From contig NZ_JAKNTA010000001.1 of NCBI RefSeq assembly GCF_022288725.1, forward strand, positions 434,899 through 498,898: a stretch of 64,000 nt of DNA, written 5' to 3'. Below the pieces are notes generated by a model, which had not been told where the DNA came from, ran no database searches, and saw nothing but the letters and a program-made list of their open reading frames with translations. This DNA is from Kitasatospora sp. A2-31. GTDB lineage: Bacteria; Actinomycetota; Actinomycetes; Streptomycetales; Streptomycetaceae. Shown in pieces: positions 26,233 to 35,294 of this stretch. The translations under genes and the position numbers were made by a program. Position 1 is the stretch's first letter. Every line of letters starts with the position of its first letter.

Positions 26233-27570
26233 CTAGTTGTCGCCGTCCTCGTCGATCAGGAACCCGCGCATCGGCGCCGGCGCCTGCTGCATCGGCTGCG
26301 GCGGCTGGGGCCGGACGGCCGCCATCGGCTGCGTCATCCCGGCCGGCTGCATCTGCGGGGCACCGGTGTTGCCGCCGGAGGTCTGCCCGCCGAAGCTCGG
26401 GGCACCCGAGCTCCCGCCGAACGAGCTCTGCCCGCCGAACGAGGGCTGGTTCCCGCCGAAGGACGGCTGGTTGCCGCCGAAGCTCGGGGCACCGCCGCTC
26501 ATCGCGGACGCACCGGCCGGAGCCATCGACGACGCGGCCGGCGGCAGCGACGCGGTGGCCGGGATGCGCGGCGGGGCGAGCGAGTCGTCGGCCTGCGACT
26601 CCAGCTGGCGCAGCTGGGTCTCCAGGTACGACTTCAGACGCGTGCGGTACTCGCGCTCGAACGCCCGCAGGTCCTCGACCTTGCGCTCCAGCGTGGCCCG
26701 GGCGGACTCCAGCGAGCCCATCGCGACGCGGTGCTTCTCCTGCGCGTCCCGCTCCAGCGCGTCGGCCTTGGCGCGGGCGTCCCGCTCCAGGCCCTCGGCA
26801 CGGCTGCGGGCCTCGCCGACGATCTTGTTGGCCTCGGAACGGGCCTCCGAGATCGCCTGGTCGGCGGTCTGCTGGGCGAGCGCGAGCACGCGGGCCGCGC
26901 TGTCGCCGCCGGGACCCTGCTGCTGCATCGGGCCGCCGCCGAGCGGGCCGCCCATCTGCTGCGGGCCGCCCATGGGGCCGCCCATCTGCTGCATCTGCTG
27001 CTGGCCCATGCCCTGGCCCATCGGGTTGCCCATGCCCTGCGGGCCGCCGGGGCCGCCCATCGGCTGGAGCATCTGACCGCCCATCGGCTGGACCAGCTGC
27101 TGCTGGCCGCCCATGGTCTGGTTCATCTGCTGCTGCGGGCCGCCCATCTGCTGCGGACCACCCGGACCGGCCGGGAGCTGCGGGGCACCGGACGGCAGGC
27201 CGAGGGGCTGGTTGCCCATCTGCTGCTGCGGGCCGCCCATCTGCTGCGGACCACCCGGGCCACCCATCGGCTGCGGGCCACCGGGGCCGCCCTGCTGGCC
27301 GGGGACCGGCGGGCCGGATATGGCGGCCGGCACGGGAGCGCCGGGCCGCGACTCCTGCGGCGGCTCCTTGCGCATGTTGGCCTGGTTCTGCGCGGCGGCA
27401 CGGGTCGCAGCGGCCAGCTTGGCACGCAGGTCCTCGTTCTCGCGGAGAAGGCGGGTCAGCTCCGCCTCGACCTCGTCGAGGAAGGCATCGACCTCGTCCT
27501 CGTCATAGCCTTCGCGCAGGCGGACGGTCGTGAACTGCTTGTTCCGAACGTCCTCGGGGGTCAATGGCAT
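26233..27570 (-). CDS. divIVA: DivIVA polar growth protein
   Basis: Membrane-curvature-sensing coiled-coil protein that marks hyphal tips and directs polar wall growth; essential in Streptomyces (family knowledge). 445 residues. The N-terminal DivIVA domain is LTPEDVRNKQFTTVRLREGYDEDEVDAFL, then a first coiled coil to about residue 60. A long Gln/Pro/Gly/Met-rich linker (about 70-225) precedes the second coiled coil (about 228-340, SESARATLERKVEDLRAF-like heptads). The C-terminus has FGGNQPS repeats and ends ML/FLIDEDGDN-like acidic. The linker and repeat layout is the one typical of Streptomyces, longer than Bacillus DivIVA. Last gene of the leftward cluster. Confidence 0.96.
   Translation of the reverse strand: MPLTPEDVRNKQFTTVRLREGYDEDEVDAFLDEVEAELTRLLRENEDLRAKLAAATRAAAQNQANMRKEPPQESRPGAPVPAAISGPPVPGQQGGPGGPQPMGGPGGPQQMGGPQQQMGNQPLGLPSGAPQLPAGPGGPQQMGGPQQQMNQTMGGQQQLVQPMGGQMLQPMGGPGGPQGMGNPMGQGMGQQQMQQMGGPMGGPQQMGGPLGGGPMQQQGPGGDSAARVLALAQQTADQAISEARSEANKIVGEARSRAEGLERDARAKADALERDAQEKHRVAMGSLESARATLERKVEDLRAFEREYRTRLKSYLETQLRQLESQADDSLAPPRIPATASLPPAASSMAPAGASAMSGGAPSFGGNQPSFGGNQPSFGGQSSFGGSSGAPSFGGQTSGGNTGAPQMQPAGMTQPMAAVRPQPPQPMQQAPAPMRGFLIDEDGDN
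26895..27330 (-). repeat. GGPQQMG-type coding repeats in DivIVA linker
   Basis: Degenerate repeats encoding QQMGGP/GGPQQ units produce recurring ATCTGCTG and GGGCCGCC words in the DNA. A second short array (FGGNQPS) is at about 26390-26500. These are protein low-complexity repeats, not a CRISPR array. Confidence 0.75.
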
Positions 27571-27629
27571 CTCTTCACCTCAACGTGATCGTCGGCACAC
27601 CGGCATCCTGTCGCATCGCTCACCTACGA

Positions 27630-27911
27630 CTAGGGCCGCACAAGCGAGATCAGGACATACACAATGATCATCAGTACGAAGAAGGACAGGTCGAGCGCCA
27701 CGCCCCCGAGACGCAACGGCGGGATGAACCGCCGAAGAAGCTTGAGCGGCGGATCCGTGACAGTGTACGTGGCCTCCAGGACCAGGACCATGGCCTTGCC
27801 GGGCCGCCACGAACGCGCGAACTGGAACACCCAGTCCATCACCAGCCGCGCAAGCAGGAACACCAGGAAGACGGTCAGTGCGTAATAGAGCACCGCCCAC
27901 ACGATCCCCAT
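27630..27911 (-). CDS. YggT-family membrane protein
   Basis: 93 residues with two membrane spans (about 5-30, VLYYALTVFLVFLLARLV; and about 70-92, ALDLSFFVLMIIVYVLISL) and the conserved linking segment TDPPLKLLRRFIPP typical of YggT. It lies between sepF and divIVA, the standard actinobacterial order (ylmG-like). YlmG/YggT proteins are linked to cell division and membrane organisation, with no defined biochemical activity. Confidence 0.92.
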   Translation of the reverse strand: MGIVWAVLYYALTVFLVFLLARLVMDWVFQFARSWRPGKAMVLVLEATYTVTDPPLKLLRRFIPPLRLGGVALDLSFFVLMIIVYVLISLVRP

Positions 27912-28004
27912 CGCGCTTCCCTCTCCCCGGTTCTCGGCCCTCGGGCCGTGCCGCCTGTCGCTAACTCGCTGTCGATCAGATCCACACGTAAAGTCGTGGC
28001 CGGG

Positions 28005-28607
28005 TCAGCTCTGGTTGAAGAACCCACCCTCGGCGATCCGAGCCTTGTCCTCCGCCGTGACATCGACGTTAGCAGGCGACAGCAGGAACACCTTCTGTGT
28101 CACGCGCTCGATACTGCCGTGCAGACCGAAGACGAGTCCAGCGGCGAAGTCTACGAGGCGCTTGGCGTCGGTGTCGTCCATCTCGGTCAGATTCATGATC
28201 ACCGGAGTCCCGCCGCGGAACTGTTCCCCGATGGTACGGGCCTCGTTGTAGGTCCGGGGGTGCAGCGTGGTGATGCGGTAGGGCTCTCGTTCGTTCACTA
28301 CCTTGGGCATGATCACCGGGGCGCTCTTCTCCAGGTTGTGGCGGCGTTCGGGTGTGATGGACGACACTGGGGCCATCCTCGGGGCCTCCTGCCGGATCGG
28401 GACCGCGGCCGGCACCGGCTGCGGCGTGATCGAGGAGACCGGGGCGGGTGCCGGAGCGGCCGGCCGGGGGATGTCCTCGGTCCGCCCGGCGCGGATCGGC
28501 TCGGGGTCCGCGTCGTAGTCGTCGTCGGGGTCGTACCCCTGGCCGTCGTACGTCTCGTCCTCCACGAGGCCGAGGTAGACCGCCATCTTGCGCATTGCGC
28601 CGGCCAT
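28005..28607 (-). CDS. sepF: cell-division protein SepF
   Basis: FtsZ-binding membrane anchor that takes the place of FtsA in actinobacteria. 200 residues from the ATG at 28607, which has AGGAGACAGGAG just upstream; the open frame extends 49 codons further with atypical sequence. The N-terminus [17 protein letters not shown] forms the amphipathic membrane-targeting helix. An acidic/Pro-rich linker follows, then the SepF domain ([53 protein letters not shown]). A 222-bp gap to yggS upstream leaves room for its own promoter. Confidence 0.95.
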   Translation of the reverse strand: MAGAMRKMAVYLGLVEDETYDGQGYDPDDDYDADPEPIRAGRTEDIPRPAAPAPAPVSSITPQPVPAAVPIRQEAPRMAPVSSITPERRHNLEKSAPVIMPKVVNEREPYRITTLHPRTYNEARTIGEQFRGGTPVIMNLTEMDDTDAKRLVDFAAGLVFGLHGSIERVTQKVFLLSPANVDVTAEDKARIAEGGFFNQS

Positions 28608-28829
28608 GCTCCTGTCTCCTCCGCTTGTGGTGGACCGTCCCGGCGGCCGGGCCCCACGGCCCCGCTGCGGATTCCACGGTTCCGCCCGCGACGACCCGCC
28701 GGGCCGACGGCCGGTCAGAAGTCGTGGGGAGGGGGCCGCGGAGCTGCGATCCACGGTTGGCTAGCGCTCTGGAAAGCTGCTAGTTTCTGTCCTATTTTGT
28801 CCTGCAGTCTGATCTACTACCCGGTGACG

Positions 28830-29642
28830 TTACCTGAGGGGTGACCGCACTCCGAGTACCGCCGTTCCGACGCGCACGTGTGTCGCCCCGGCGGCAACGG
28901 CCTGCTCCAGGTCGCCGCTCATTCCCGCGGAAACCATGGTGGCAGCCGGATGGGCCGTCCGTACGGCGGTTGCGATTTCCGCCAGCACCGCGAAGGCGCG
29001 GGCCGGGTCACCGGCGAGCGGGCCCACGAGCGGAGCGACCGTCATCACCCCGTCCAGCCGGAGCCCCGGCGCCTCGGCGATCGCGTCCGCCAGCGCGGCG
29101 ACGTCGGCCGGGGCGACCCCGGCGCGGTGCTCGACCCCGCCCTGCCCGGCCGTGCCGCCGGCCGCCACGTCCTTGTCCAGCGCGACCTGCACCAGGCAGC
29201 CCAGCTCCGGCCGGTCCGACTTGAGCACCGCCGCGGACAGCGACTCCACCAACCGCAGCCGGTCGACCGAGTGCACGTGGTTCGCGTACCGGACCACCGA
29301 GCGGACCTTGTTGGTCTGCAGCTGGCCGACGAAGTGCCAGTCCAGCGGAAGGTTTCTGCACAGCTCCGCCTTGGGAGCGGCGTCCTGGTCGCGGTTCTCC
29401 GCGACGTCGGTGACGCCCAGCGCGGCCAGCAGCGCGGTGTCCTCCGCCGGGTAGGTCTTGGTGACCACGACCAGCTTCACCTCGTCGCGCGCCCGCCCGG
29501 CAGCGGCGCAGGCGTCCGCGATCCGCCGCTCGACGACCTCCAGGTTGGTGCCGAGTTCCTCGTACCGGGCCCGCTGCCCCTCCGTCAGGCCGGCGAGGAA
29601 TTCCCGGCTGCCCGGGAACGGTCCGTAGATGTCGTTCGTCAT
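28830..29642 (-). CDS. YggS/PLPBP pyridoxal-phosphate homeostasis protein
   Basis: 270-residue PLP-binding protein with a single TIM-barrel domain. Lys62 in VVVTKTYPAED is the expected Schiff-base lysine; FVGQLQTNKVRSVV and SAGMSGDLEQAVAAGATHVRVGTA are family signatures, the last binding the phosphate. It buffers PLP levels and has no known catalytic reaction. About 20 residues precede the usual family start. The ATG overlaps the pgeF stop by 1 nt (TGATG). Confidence 0.93.
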   Translation of the reverse strand: MTNDIYGPFPGSREFLAGLTEGQRARYEELGTNLEVVERRIADACAAAGRARDEVKLVVVTKTYPAEDTALLAALGVTDVAENRDQDAAPKAELCRNLPLDWHFVGQLQTNKVRSVVRYANHVHSVDRLRLVESLSAAVLKSDRPELGCLVQVALDKDVAAGGTAGQGGVEHRAGVAPADVAALADAIAEAPGLRLDGVMTVAPLVGPLAGDPARAFAVLAEIATAVRTAHPAATMVSAGMSGDLEQAVAAGATHVRVGTAVLGVRSPLR

Positions 29643-30373
29643 CAGAGTTCAGAGCCCAACCAGACGTAGCTCGCGAGCCGGCCCGTGCGCTGCTCACGGC
29701 GATAGGAGTAGTGATCGGCGGATTCGAGGGTGCAGACCGATGATCGCACCGAATCGGTGACCCCCGCAGCGGCGAGCTGGGCCGCCACTCCCGCCGGCAC
29801 GTCCAGCGCCGGGGTGCCCCAGGACGTCTGCGCGTACGCCGCCGGGACCACCGCGGCCACCTCGGCGCGCAGCGCGTCCGGGACCTCGTAGCAGCGGCCG
29901 CAGACCGCGGGGCCGACCGCGGCGGTGATCCGCCCGGGCTCGGCACCCAGCTCCCGCATCGCCCGGACCACCGCCGGGACCACGCCGGCCGCCAGCCCGG
30001 GCCGGCCCGCGTGGGCCGCGCCCACCACGCCCGCCACCGGGTCGGCCAGCAGCACCGGGGTGCAGTCGGCGGTGAGCACCGCCAGCGCCAGCGGGCGGTC
30101 GGTGACCACCGCGTCCACCACCGGGGCCTCACCCACCGGCTGGCGCTCCGTCACCACGGCGACGTCCGCACCGTGCACCTGGTTCATCCAGACCACGTCC
30201 GCCGGATCCAGCCCCAGCGAGCGGGCCGCGATCGCCCGGTTCTCCCGGACGGCGGCCGGATCGTCCCCCACCGCACCGCCGAGGTTCAGCTCCCCGTACG
30301 GCGAAGTGCTCACCCCGCCCCACCGGGTGGTGAAGGCGAAGTGAGCACCGTTGCGGTCCGTGCGATCGATCAC
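29642..30373 (-). CDS. pgeF: PgeF/YfiH-type purine nucleoside phosphorylase or peptidoglycan editing factor
   Basis: 243-residue member of the multicopper-polyphenol-oxidase (laccase domain) family. Motifs seen: [33 protein letters not shown] and [11 protein letters not shown], giving the conserved His and Cys metal-site residues. Members have been shown to act on purine nucleosides and, in E. coli, to correct mis-made peptidoglycan precursors; which applies here is inferred from its place after ftsZ. The GTG start overlaps the ftsZ stop in GTGA (30370-30373). Confidence 0.88.
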   Translation of the reverse strand: MIDRTDRNGAHFAFTTRWGGVSTSPYGELNLGGAVGDDPAAVRENRAIAARSLGLDPADVVWMNQVHGADVAVVTERQPVGEAPVVDAVVTDRPLALAVLTADCTPVLLADPVAGVVGAAHAGRPGLAAGVVPAVVRAMRELGAEPGRITAAVGPAVCGRCYEVPDALRAEVAAVVPAAYAQTSWGTPALDVPAGVAAQLAAAGVTDSVRSSVCTLESADHYSYRREQRTGRLASYVWLGSEL

Positions 30374-31599
30374 TTAAGGAAGTCCGGGACGTCGAGCTCC
30401 TCGGCGGGGCTCTCCACGAACGGCTGGCGGGCCGGCTGCACCTGCGGCGGCACCGGGGCGGCGGTCGCGGTGGCCGGGGCCTCCGCCGGGCGTGACGGCG
30501 CCGGGGCCTCCGCCTCCTGGCGGGCGGTCACCGAGCCGATGCCCCCGTACGCCGGGCGGTTCGCCGGGCGCTCCGGCGCGGCGGCCGGCGCGGTGGCGGC
30601 CGGGGCCTGCTGGCCGGCCTTGACGACCGGGTCGCGGACGATGGCGGGCGGCTGGCCGCCGTCGAACCCGGCCGCGATCACGGTGACCCGGACCTCGTCG
30701 CCGAGCGCGTCGTCGATGACCGCACCGAAGATGATGTTGGCCTCGGGGTGCGCGGCCTCGCTGACCAGCTGGGCGGACTCGTTGATCTCGAACAGGCCGA
30801 GGTCGGAGCCGCCGGAGATGGAGAGCAGCACGCCGCGGGCGCCGTCGATCGAGGCCTCCAGCAGCGGCGAGGAGATCGCCATCACGGCGGCCGCCTTGGC
30901 GCGGTCCTCGCCGCGGGCGGAGCCGATGCCCATGAGCGCCGAACCGGCGTCCGACATGACGGACTTGACGTCGGCGAAGTCGAGGTTGATCAGACCCGGG
31001 GTGGTGATCAGGTCGGTGATGCCCTGGACGCCGGAGAGCAGCACCTGGTCGGCGGAGCGGAACGCGTCCAGCACGCTGACCTGGCGGTCCGAGATGGACA
31101 GCAGCCGGTCGTTGGGGATCACGATGAGGGTGTCGACCTCCTCGCGCAGGCTCGCGATGCCGTCCTCGGCCTGGTTGGCGCGGCGCCGGCCCTCGAACGT
31201 GAAGGGGCGGGTGACCACGCCGATGGTCAGCGCGCCGAGCGAGCGGGCGATGTTGGCCACCACCGGCGCGCCGCCCGTGCCGGTGCCGCCGCCCTCGCCG
31301 GCGGTGACGAAGACCATGTCGGCCCCCTTGAGGACTTCCTCGATCTCCTCGCGGTGGTCCTCGGCGGCCTTCCGGCCGACCTCGGGGTTGGCGCCGGCGC
31401 CGAGGCCCCGGGTGAGTTCACGGCCCACATCGAGCTTGACGTCGGCGTCGCTCATCAGGAGGGCCTGCGCATCGGTGTTGATCGCGATGAACTCGACGCC
31501 CTTGAGACCGACCTCGATCATCCGGTTGATGGCGTTGACACCACCGCCGCCGATACCGACGACCTTGATGACTGCGAGGTAGTTCTGCGGTGCTGCCAC
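30370..31599 (-). CDS. ftsZ: cell-division tubulin homologue FtsZ
   Basis: GTPase that polymerises into the Z-ring; in Streptomyces it makes vegetative cross-walls and the ladder of sporulation septa. 409 residues. Seen: the tubulin signature GGGTGTGG at 103-110, the T7 loop ([18 protein letters not shown]), a Pro/Ala/Glu-rich variable linker (about 320-395), and a C-terminal ELDVPDFLK tail for SepF binding. GTG start ([15 protein letters not shown]). It is coupled to pgeF by a 4-nt overlap and preceded by a 365-bp regulatory gap. Confidence 0.98.
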   Translation of the reverse strand: MAAPQNYLAVIKVVGIGGGGVNAINRMIEVGLKGVEFIAINTDAQALLMSDADVKLDVGRELTRGLGAGANPEVGRKAAEDHREEIEEVLKGADMVFVTAGEGGGTGTGGAPVVANIARSLGALTIGVVTRPFTFEGRRRANQAEDGIASLREEVDTLIVIPNDRLLSISDRQVSVLDAFRSADQVLLSGVQGITDLITTPGLINLDFADVKSVMSDAGSALMGIGSARGEDRAKAAAVMAISSPLLEASIDGARGVLLSISGGSDLGLFEINESAQLVSEAAHPEANIIFGAVIDDALGDEVRVTVIAAGFDGGQPPAIVRDPVVKAGQQAPAATAPAAAPERPANRPAYGGIGSVTARQEAEAPAPSRPAEAPATATAAPVPPQVQPARQPFVESPAEELDVPDFLK

Positions 31600-31725
31600 G
31601 TCGAAGGCCTCTCGCCTCGAATTTCCGGGTCGGCCCGACGCCCGGTGGGGCGTCGTACCGACGGATGTCGATGGGTAGGGAGCCTGGTTTCTGACTGAAT
31701 GTCCGAAATGCCGACCGCCGACCCC

Positions 31726-31750
31726 AACCCTAAACTTGACCTTTAGGGTT
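31726..31750. promoter_or_regulatory. perfect inverted repeat upstream of ftsZ
   Basis: AACCCTAAA (31726-31734) and TTTAGGGTT (31742-31750) flank a 7-nt spacer. It lies about 130-150 bp upstream of the ftsZ start, within the presumed leader. It may be an operator or an RNA hairpin in the ftsZ 5' leader; it lacks the GC-rich stem expected of a terminator. Confidence 0.5.
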
Positions 31751-31779
31751 AGTCCTGTGCCCCCGTCACATCACCAGGG

Positions 31780-31804
31780 GACACAGTCTGGTGACACAGG
31801 ACAC
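31780..31804. promoter_or_regulatory. three GACAC motifs, candidate WhiA site
   Basis: GACAC occurs at 31780-31784, 31793-31797 and 31800-31804 within 25 bp. GACAC is the recognised binding motif of WhiA, which with WhiB activates ftsZ at sporulation in Streptomyces. The last copy touches the minus-10 of the predicted promoter. Confidence 0.6.
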
Positions 31805-31830
31805 TAGGTGGCCGCTGGCACGCGTTTCAA
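31801..31830 (-). promoter_or_regulatory. candidate ftsZ promoter
   Basis: Reading leftward: minus-35 TTGAAA (31825-31830), an 18-bp spacer, and minus-10 TAGTGT (31801-31806). The implied leader is nearly 200 nt. The rest of the 31600-31964 gap holds no gene; an A-rich run lies just upstream of this promoter (31849-31860). Confidence 0.5.
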
Positions 31831-31964
31831 CGAACACGCCGAGCTTCCCTTTTTCTTTTGAGCCTATGTGATCATCGACCGGCCGATGAAACCGGGGTGA
31901 CCACCAAGGTTCGGGCCGACGTCGAAAGCCGTCAACCCCTCCCTCGATCACAGAACCTACCGGA

Positions 31965-32771
31965 TCATCCGGACACCGCCGGCGCCTCGGGCGCACTCAC
32001 GTCGAAGTTCGTACCCTTCTGATGCATCAGTGCCACCAGGACCCGGGCTTTTCGATCGATTTGCTCCGCACTCCCCCAGCGGACCGTGGTACCCCCACCG
32101 AGCTGCAACTGGATGTCGTCGTACGAGTGCACCAGCACCGCCCCGGCCCGTTGCCGGATCTCGGCCGGAAGCCCGGCGGCGACCGCCACGGCGGCCTGGA
32201 CCAGTCGGGGCCGACCGAGCACCGGCTCCGCGTCGGCGGCCTGCTGGCTCAAGCGGAGCTCGACCACCGGGACGCCTGCCGGGGCCGCCGCCTCGGTGGC
32301 GAAGCTCACCCCGGCGGCGTCGACCTGGGTGAAGCGGCCGTCCTCGCCCTTCACGGCGGCGACCGCGGTCCGCTGGGTGAGCTTCACCCGCAGGGTGTGC
32401 GGCCACCCCCGCCAGACCTCGGCGCCGGCCACCCGCGGGATCGCCTCCACCCGCTTCTTCACGTCGTCCAGGTCCACCCGGGCCAGCGGGCCACCGCCCA
32501 GCTCGCCGATGGCCGCGCGGACCTGGTCGGCCGTCAGCCTGTCGTCGGTCACGCCCTGGACCGCGACGCTGCGCACGTCCAGGGCCGGGGAGAGGAACAC
32601 CAGCCAGGCCAGCACGCCGACCACCGCGGCGCCGAGCACGCCCAGCACCGCGACGCCCCGCCGGGAGAGCCGGAGCCGGGGAGCGTACTCCTCGTCCCCG
32701 AACTCCACCTCGTCCCGCGGGTACCCCCGGCCGGCGGCCGGGGGCGGGTCGGCGAGCCGGCCGTCAGCCAC
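31965..32771 (-). CDS. ftsQ: divisome protein FtsQ/DivIB
   Basis: Bitopic membrane protein of the FtsQLB-type divisome subcomplex. 268 residues. The cytosolic N-terminus is acidic/Pro-rich, the membrane span covers residues 39-60 ([20 protein letters not shown]), and a POTRA domain starts near 64 ([21 protein letters not shown]), followed by the FtsQ beta domain to the C-terminus. The GTG start lies 8 nt inside murG. Unlike in many bacteria, murC and ddl do not lie between murG and ftsQ. Confidence 0.93.
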   Translation of the reverse strand: MADGRLADPPPAAGRGYPRDEVEFGDEEYAPRLRLSRRGVAVLGVLGAAVVGVLAWLVFLSPALDVRSVAVQGVTDDRLTADQVRAAIGELGGGPLARVDLDDVKKRVEAIPRVAGAEVWRGWPHTLRVKLTQRTAVAAVKGEDGRFTQVDAAGVSFATEAAAPAGVPVVELRLSQQAADAEPVLGRPRLVQAAVAVAAGLPAEIRQRAGAVLVHSYDDIQLQLGGGTTVRWGSAEQIDRKARVLVALMHQKGTNFDVSAPEAPAVSG

Positions 32772-33870
32772 GGCGGCGGCCGCCCCGGGCGGCGTCGATC
32801 GCCTCGTAGACCATGCCGACCAGCAGCTCGTCGGCGTCCCGGCGGCCGAACTCGGCCGCCGCCCGGCTCATGTCCCAGAGCCGCTGCGGGTCGGTCAGCA
32901 CCGGCAGCACGTTCTGCAGCACCCAGTCCGGGGTGAGCTCCGCGTCGTCGACCAGCAGCCCGCCGCCGGCCTTGACCATCGGCTGGGCGTTCAGCCGCTG
33001 CTCTCCGTTGCCGATCGGCAGCGGGACGAACGCGGCGGGCAGGCCGACCGCCGCCAGCTCGGCCACCGTCATGGCGCCGGCCCGGCACAGCATCAGGTCG
33101 GCCGCGGCGTAGGCGAGGTCCATCCGGTCCACGTACGGCACCGGGCGGTACGGCGGCATCCCGGGGACGTCGTCCACCTGCGGCAGCTCGTTCTTGGGAC
33201 CGACCGCGTGCAGGATCTGCACGCCGTACTGCTGCAGCCGCGGCGCGATCGCGGTGACGGTCTCGTTCAGCCGGCGGGCACCCTGGGAGCCGCCGGAGAC
33301 CAGCAGGGTGGGCAGCCGCTGGTCGAGGCCGAAGTACTGCCGGGCCTCGGGGCGGGCCGCGTTGCGGTCCAGCGTGGCGATCGTGCGGCGCAGCGGGATG
33401 CCGATGTACCGGGAGTCGCGCAGCTTGCTGTCCGGCGTGGAGACCGCGACGAAGTCGCTGTACCGGGCGCCGATCTTGTTGGCCAGGCCGGGCCGGGCGT
33501 TGGCCTCGTGCACCACGATCGGCACACCGGCCCGCTTGGCGGCCAGGTAGGCCGGCATCGCGACGTAGCCGCCGAAGCCGACCACGACGTCCGCGTTGAC
33601 CCGCTCGATGATCTCCTGGGCGGCCCGGACGGTACCGCGCAGCCGGCCCGGGACGGTGATCAGCTCGGGGGTGGGCTTGCGGGGCAGCGGGACGGCCGGG
33701 ATGAGCTCGAGCTGGTAGCCGCGCTCGGGCACCAGCCGGGTCTCCAGGCCGCGCTCGGTACCGAGGGCAGTGATCCCGACGGACGGGTCGTGCCTGCGGA
33801 GTGCGTCCGCGAGGGCCATGGCCGGCTCGATGTGACCGGCGGTCCCCCCGCCGGCGAGTACGACATGCAC
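32764..33870 (-). CDS. murG: UDP-GlcNAc:lipid I transferase MurG
   Basis: Adds GlcNAc to undecaprenyl-PP-MurNAc-pentapeptide (lipid I) to make lipid II on the inner membrane face. 368 residues, GT-B fold. Seen: the N-terminal glycine loop [16 protein letters not shown], the second [13 protein letters not shown] loop, and the donor-binding [22 protein letters not shown] segment. GTG start at 33870, 6 nt after the ftsW stop. Confidence 0.97.
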   Translation of the reverse strand: MHVVLAGGGTAGHIEPAMALADALRRHDPSVGITALGTERGLETRLVPERGYQLELIPAVPLPRKPTPELITVPGRLRGTVRAAQEIIERVNADVVVGFGGYVAMPAYLAAKRAGVPIVVHEANARPGLANKIGARYSDFVAVSTPDSKLRDSRYIGIPLRRTIATLDRNAARPEARQYFGLDQRLPTLLVSGGSQGARRLNETVTAIAPRLQQYGVQILHAVGPKNELPQVDDVPGMPPYRPVPYVDRMDLAYAAADLMLCRAGAMTVAELAAVGLPAAFVPLPIGNGEQRLNAQPMVKAGGGLLVDDAELTPDWVLQNVLPVLTDPQRLWDMSRAAAEFGRRDADELLVGMVYEAIDAARGGRRRG

Positions 33871-33876
33871 CGAAAT

Positions 33877-35253
33877 TCACCGCTCCCTGCGTGCCGGCCC
33901 GGGGGCCGGGCGCGCTGTGGTTCGTCGTCGTGGCAGCACCCGGGCCAGTCGTCTCCTGATCCGGGAGTTCTTGCTCCGGGCGGCCAGGGCCGCCTTCGCG
34001 CCCGAGCTGCTGCGTGCCAGGCAGAGCAGCACCCCGATCGCGGACATGGCCGACAGCATGGCGGAACCGCCGTAGGAGAACAGCGGGAGCGGGACGCCCG
34101 CGATGGGCAGCAGTCCCAGCGCCGACCCCAGGTTGATCACGGCCTGCGCCATGATCCAGGTGGTGGCGGCTCCCGCGGCGTACCTGACGAAGGGGTCCTT
34201 CGTACCGATGGCCACACGGATACCCGCGTAGCCTAGTGCCGCGAAGAGACCGATCACCGACAGCGTCCCCACCAGGCCGAGTTCCTCGCCGGTCGCGGCG
34301 AAGATGAAGTCGGTGTGCGCCTCCGGGAGCTGGCCCCACTTCTCGACCCCGGCGCCGAGGCCGGAGCCGAACAGGCCGCCGAGGCCGAACGAGTAGACGC
34401 CGTGCAGCGCCTGGAAGCAGGCGCCGGCCGGGTCGAGCTTGGTGACGCCGATGCAGGAGAGCCGCTCCGCCCGGTGCGGGACGGTGACCACCAGGGCGGT
34501 GCAGACGACGACCGCCACGCCGAGGGTCGCCACGAACAGCCGCAGCGGCGCGCCGACCATCCAGAGCAGGCCGAAGAGCATGGCCACCAGGATCATCGAG
34601 GTGCCCATGTCACCGCCGAGCATGATCATCGCCAGCAGCAGCAGCGCGCCCGGCACCAGCGGGACCAGCAGGTGCTTCCACTGGTCGAGGGTGCCGTTGC
34701 GCTGTTTGCGGGCGAGCAGGTCGGCGCCCCAGAGCACCAGGGCGAGTTTGGCGAACTCGGACGGCTGGAACTGCATCAGGCCGAGATCCAGCCAGTTCCG
34801 GTTCCCGTTGACCTCGACCCCGACGCCGGGGATCGCGACCAACGTGAGCGCGCCGATCACCCCGAACATCACCGGGTAGACGATCACCCGCAGCACCGCG
34901 ACCGGCACGGACGCGAAGCCGATCAGCAGCACCAGGCCGAGCACCACCGCGACCAGCTGCTTCAGGAAGTAGTACTGCGCCGAGCGGTGCTGGCCCAGGG
35001 CCAGGATCTGCGAGGCCGAGAAGACCATCATCAGGCCCAGGACGACCAGCAGCAGGGTCGAGCCGATGATCAGCAGGTAGGGCGTGAGCGGCCGGTCCAG
35101 GGTGTACCGCAGGCGGGCCCGGAAGGCCTGCAGGCGGGCCAGCGGGCCGGCCGACTTGTAGGCGGTCGTGGTGGCCGAGATCACCCGCCAGGGATCGGCA
35201 GCGCCCTTTTCCGGCGCACCGGAACCGCCCACCCCGCCCTGCCCCGCCACCAC
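33877..35253 (-). CDS. ftsW: SEDS peptidoglycan glycosyltransferase FtsW
   Basis: Septal peptidoglycan polymerase acting with FtsI. 458 residues with about ten membrane spans, from LLIIGSTLLLVVLGLMMVFSAS (about 57) to SAMLSAMSAIGVLLCLAR. The SEDS signature PLPLFSYGGSAML is near the C-terminus and HTDFIFAATGEELGLVG in a periplasmic loop. The C-terminus is basic (RIRRRLARVLPRRR). GTG start. A 41-nt gap separates it from murD upstream. Confidence 0.96.
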   Translation of the reverse strand: MVAGQGGVGGSGAPEKGAADPWRVISATTTAYKSAGPLARLQAFRARLRYTLDRPLTPYLLIIGSTLLLVVLGLMMVFSASQILALGQHRSAQYYFLKQLVAVVLGLVLLIGFASVPVAVLRVIVYPVMFGVIGALTLVAIPGVGVEVNGNRNWLDLGLMQFQPSEFAKLALVLWGADLLARKQRNGTLDQWKHLLVPLVPGALLLLAMIMLGGDMGTSMILVAMLFGLLWMVGAPLRLFVATLGVAVVVCTALVVTVPHRAERLSCIGVTKLDPAGACFQALHGVYSFGLGGLFGSGLGAGVEKWGQLPEAHTDFIFAATGEELGLVGTLSVIGLFAALGYAGIRVAIGTKDPFVRYAAGAATTWIMAQAVINLGSALGLLPIAGVPLPLFSYGGSAMLSAMSAIGVLLCLARSSSGAKAALAARSKNSRIRRRLARVLPRRRTTARPAPGPARRER

Positions 35254-35294
35254 TCCTGCGCTCCCTCGTCTCCGCGGCCCGCTCGCCGTTCCCG

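Noticed and set aside
26895..27330. Regular DNA repeats that could suggest a CRISPR array
   Set aside because: The repeats vary in length, lack unique spacers, and encode the Gln/Gly/Pro linker of DivIVA in frame. The same holds for 42909-43110 in ftsI.
31726..31750. Inverted repeat upstream of ftsZ as a terminator for ftsQ
   Set aside because: The stem is AT-rich and short compared with the GC-rich 13-18-bp stems used elsewhere in this window, and it lies 214 bp past the ftsQ stop, downstream of the predicted ftsZ promoter.
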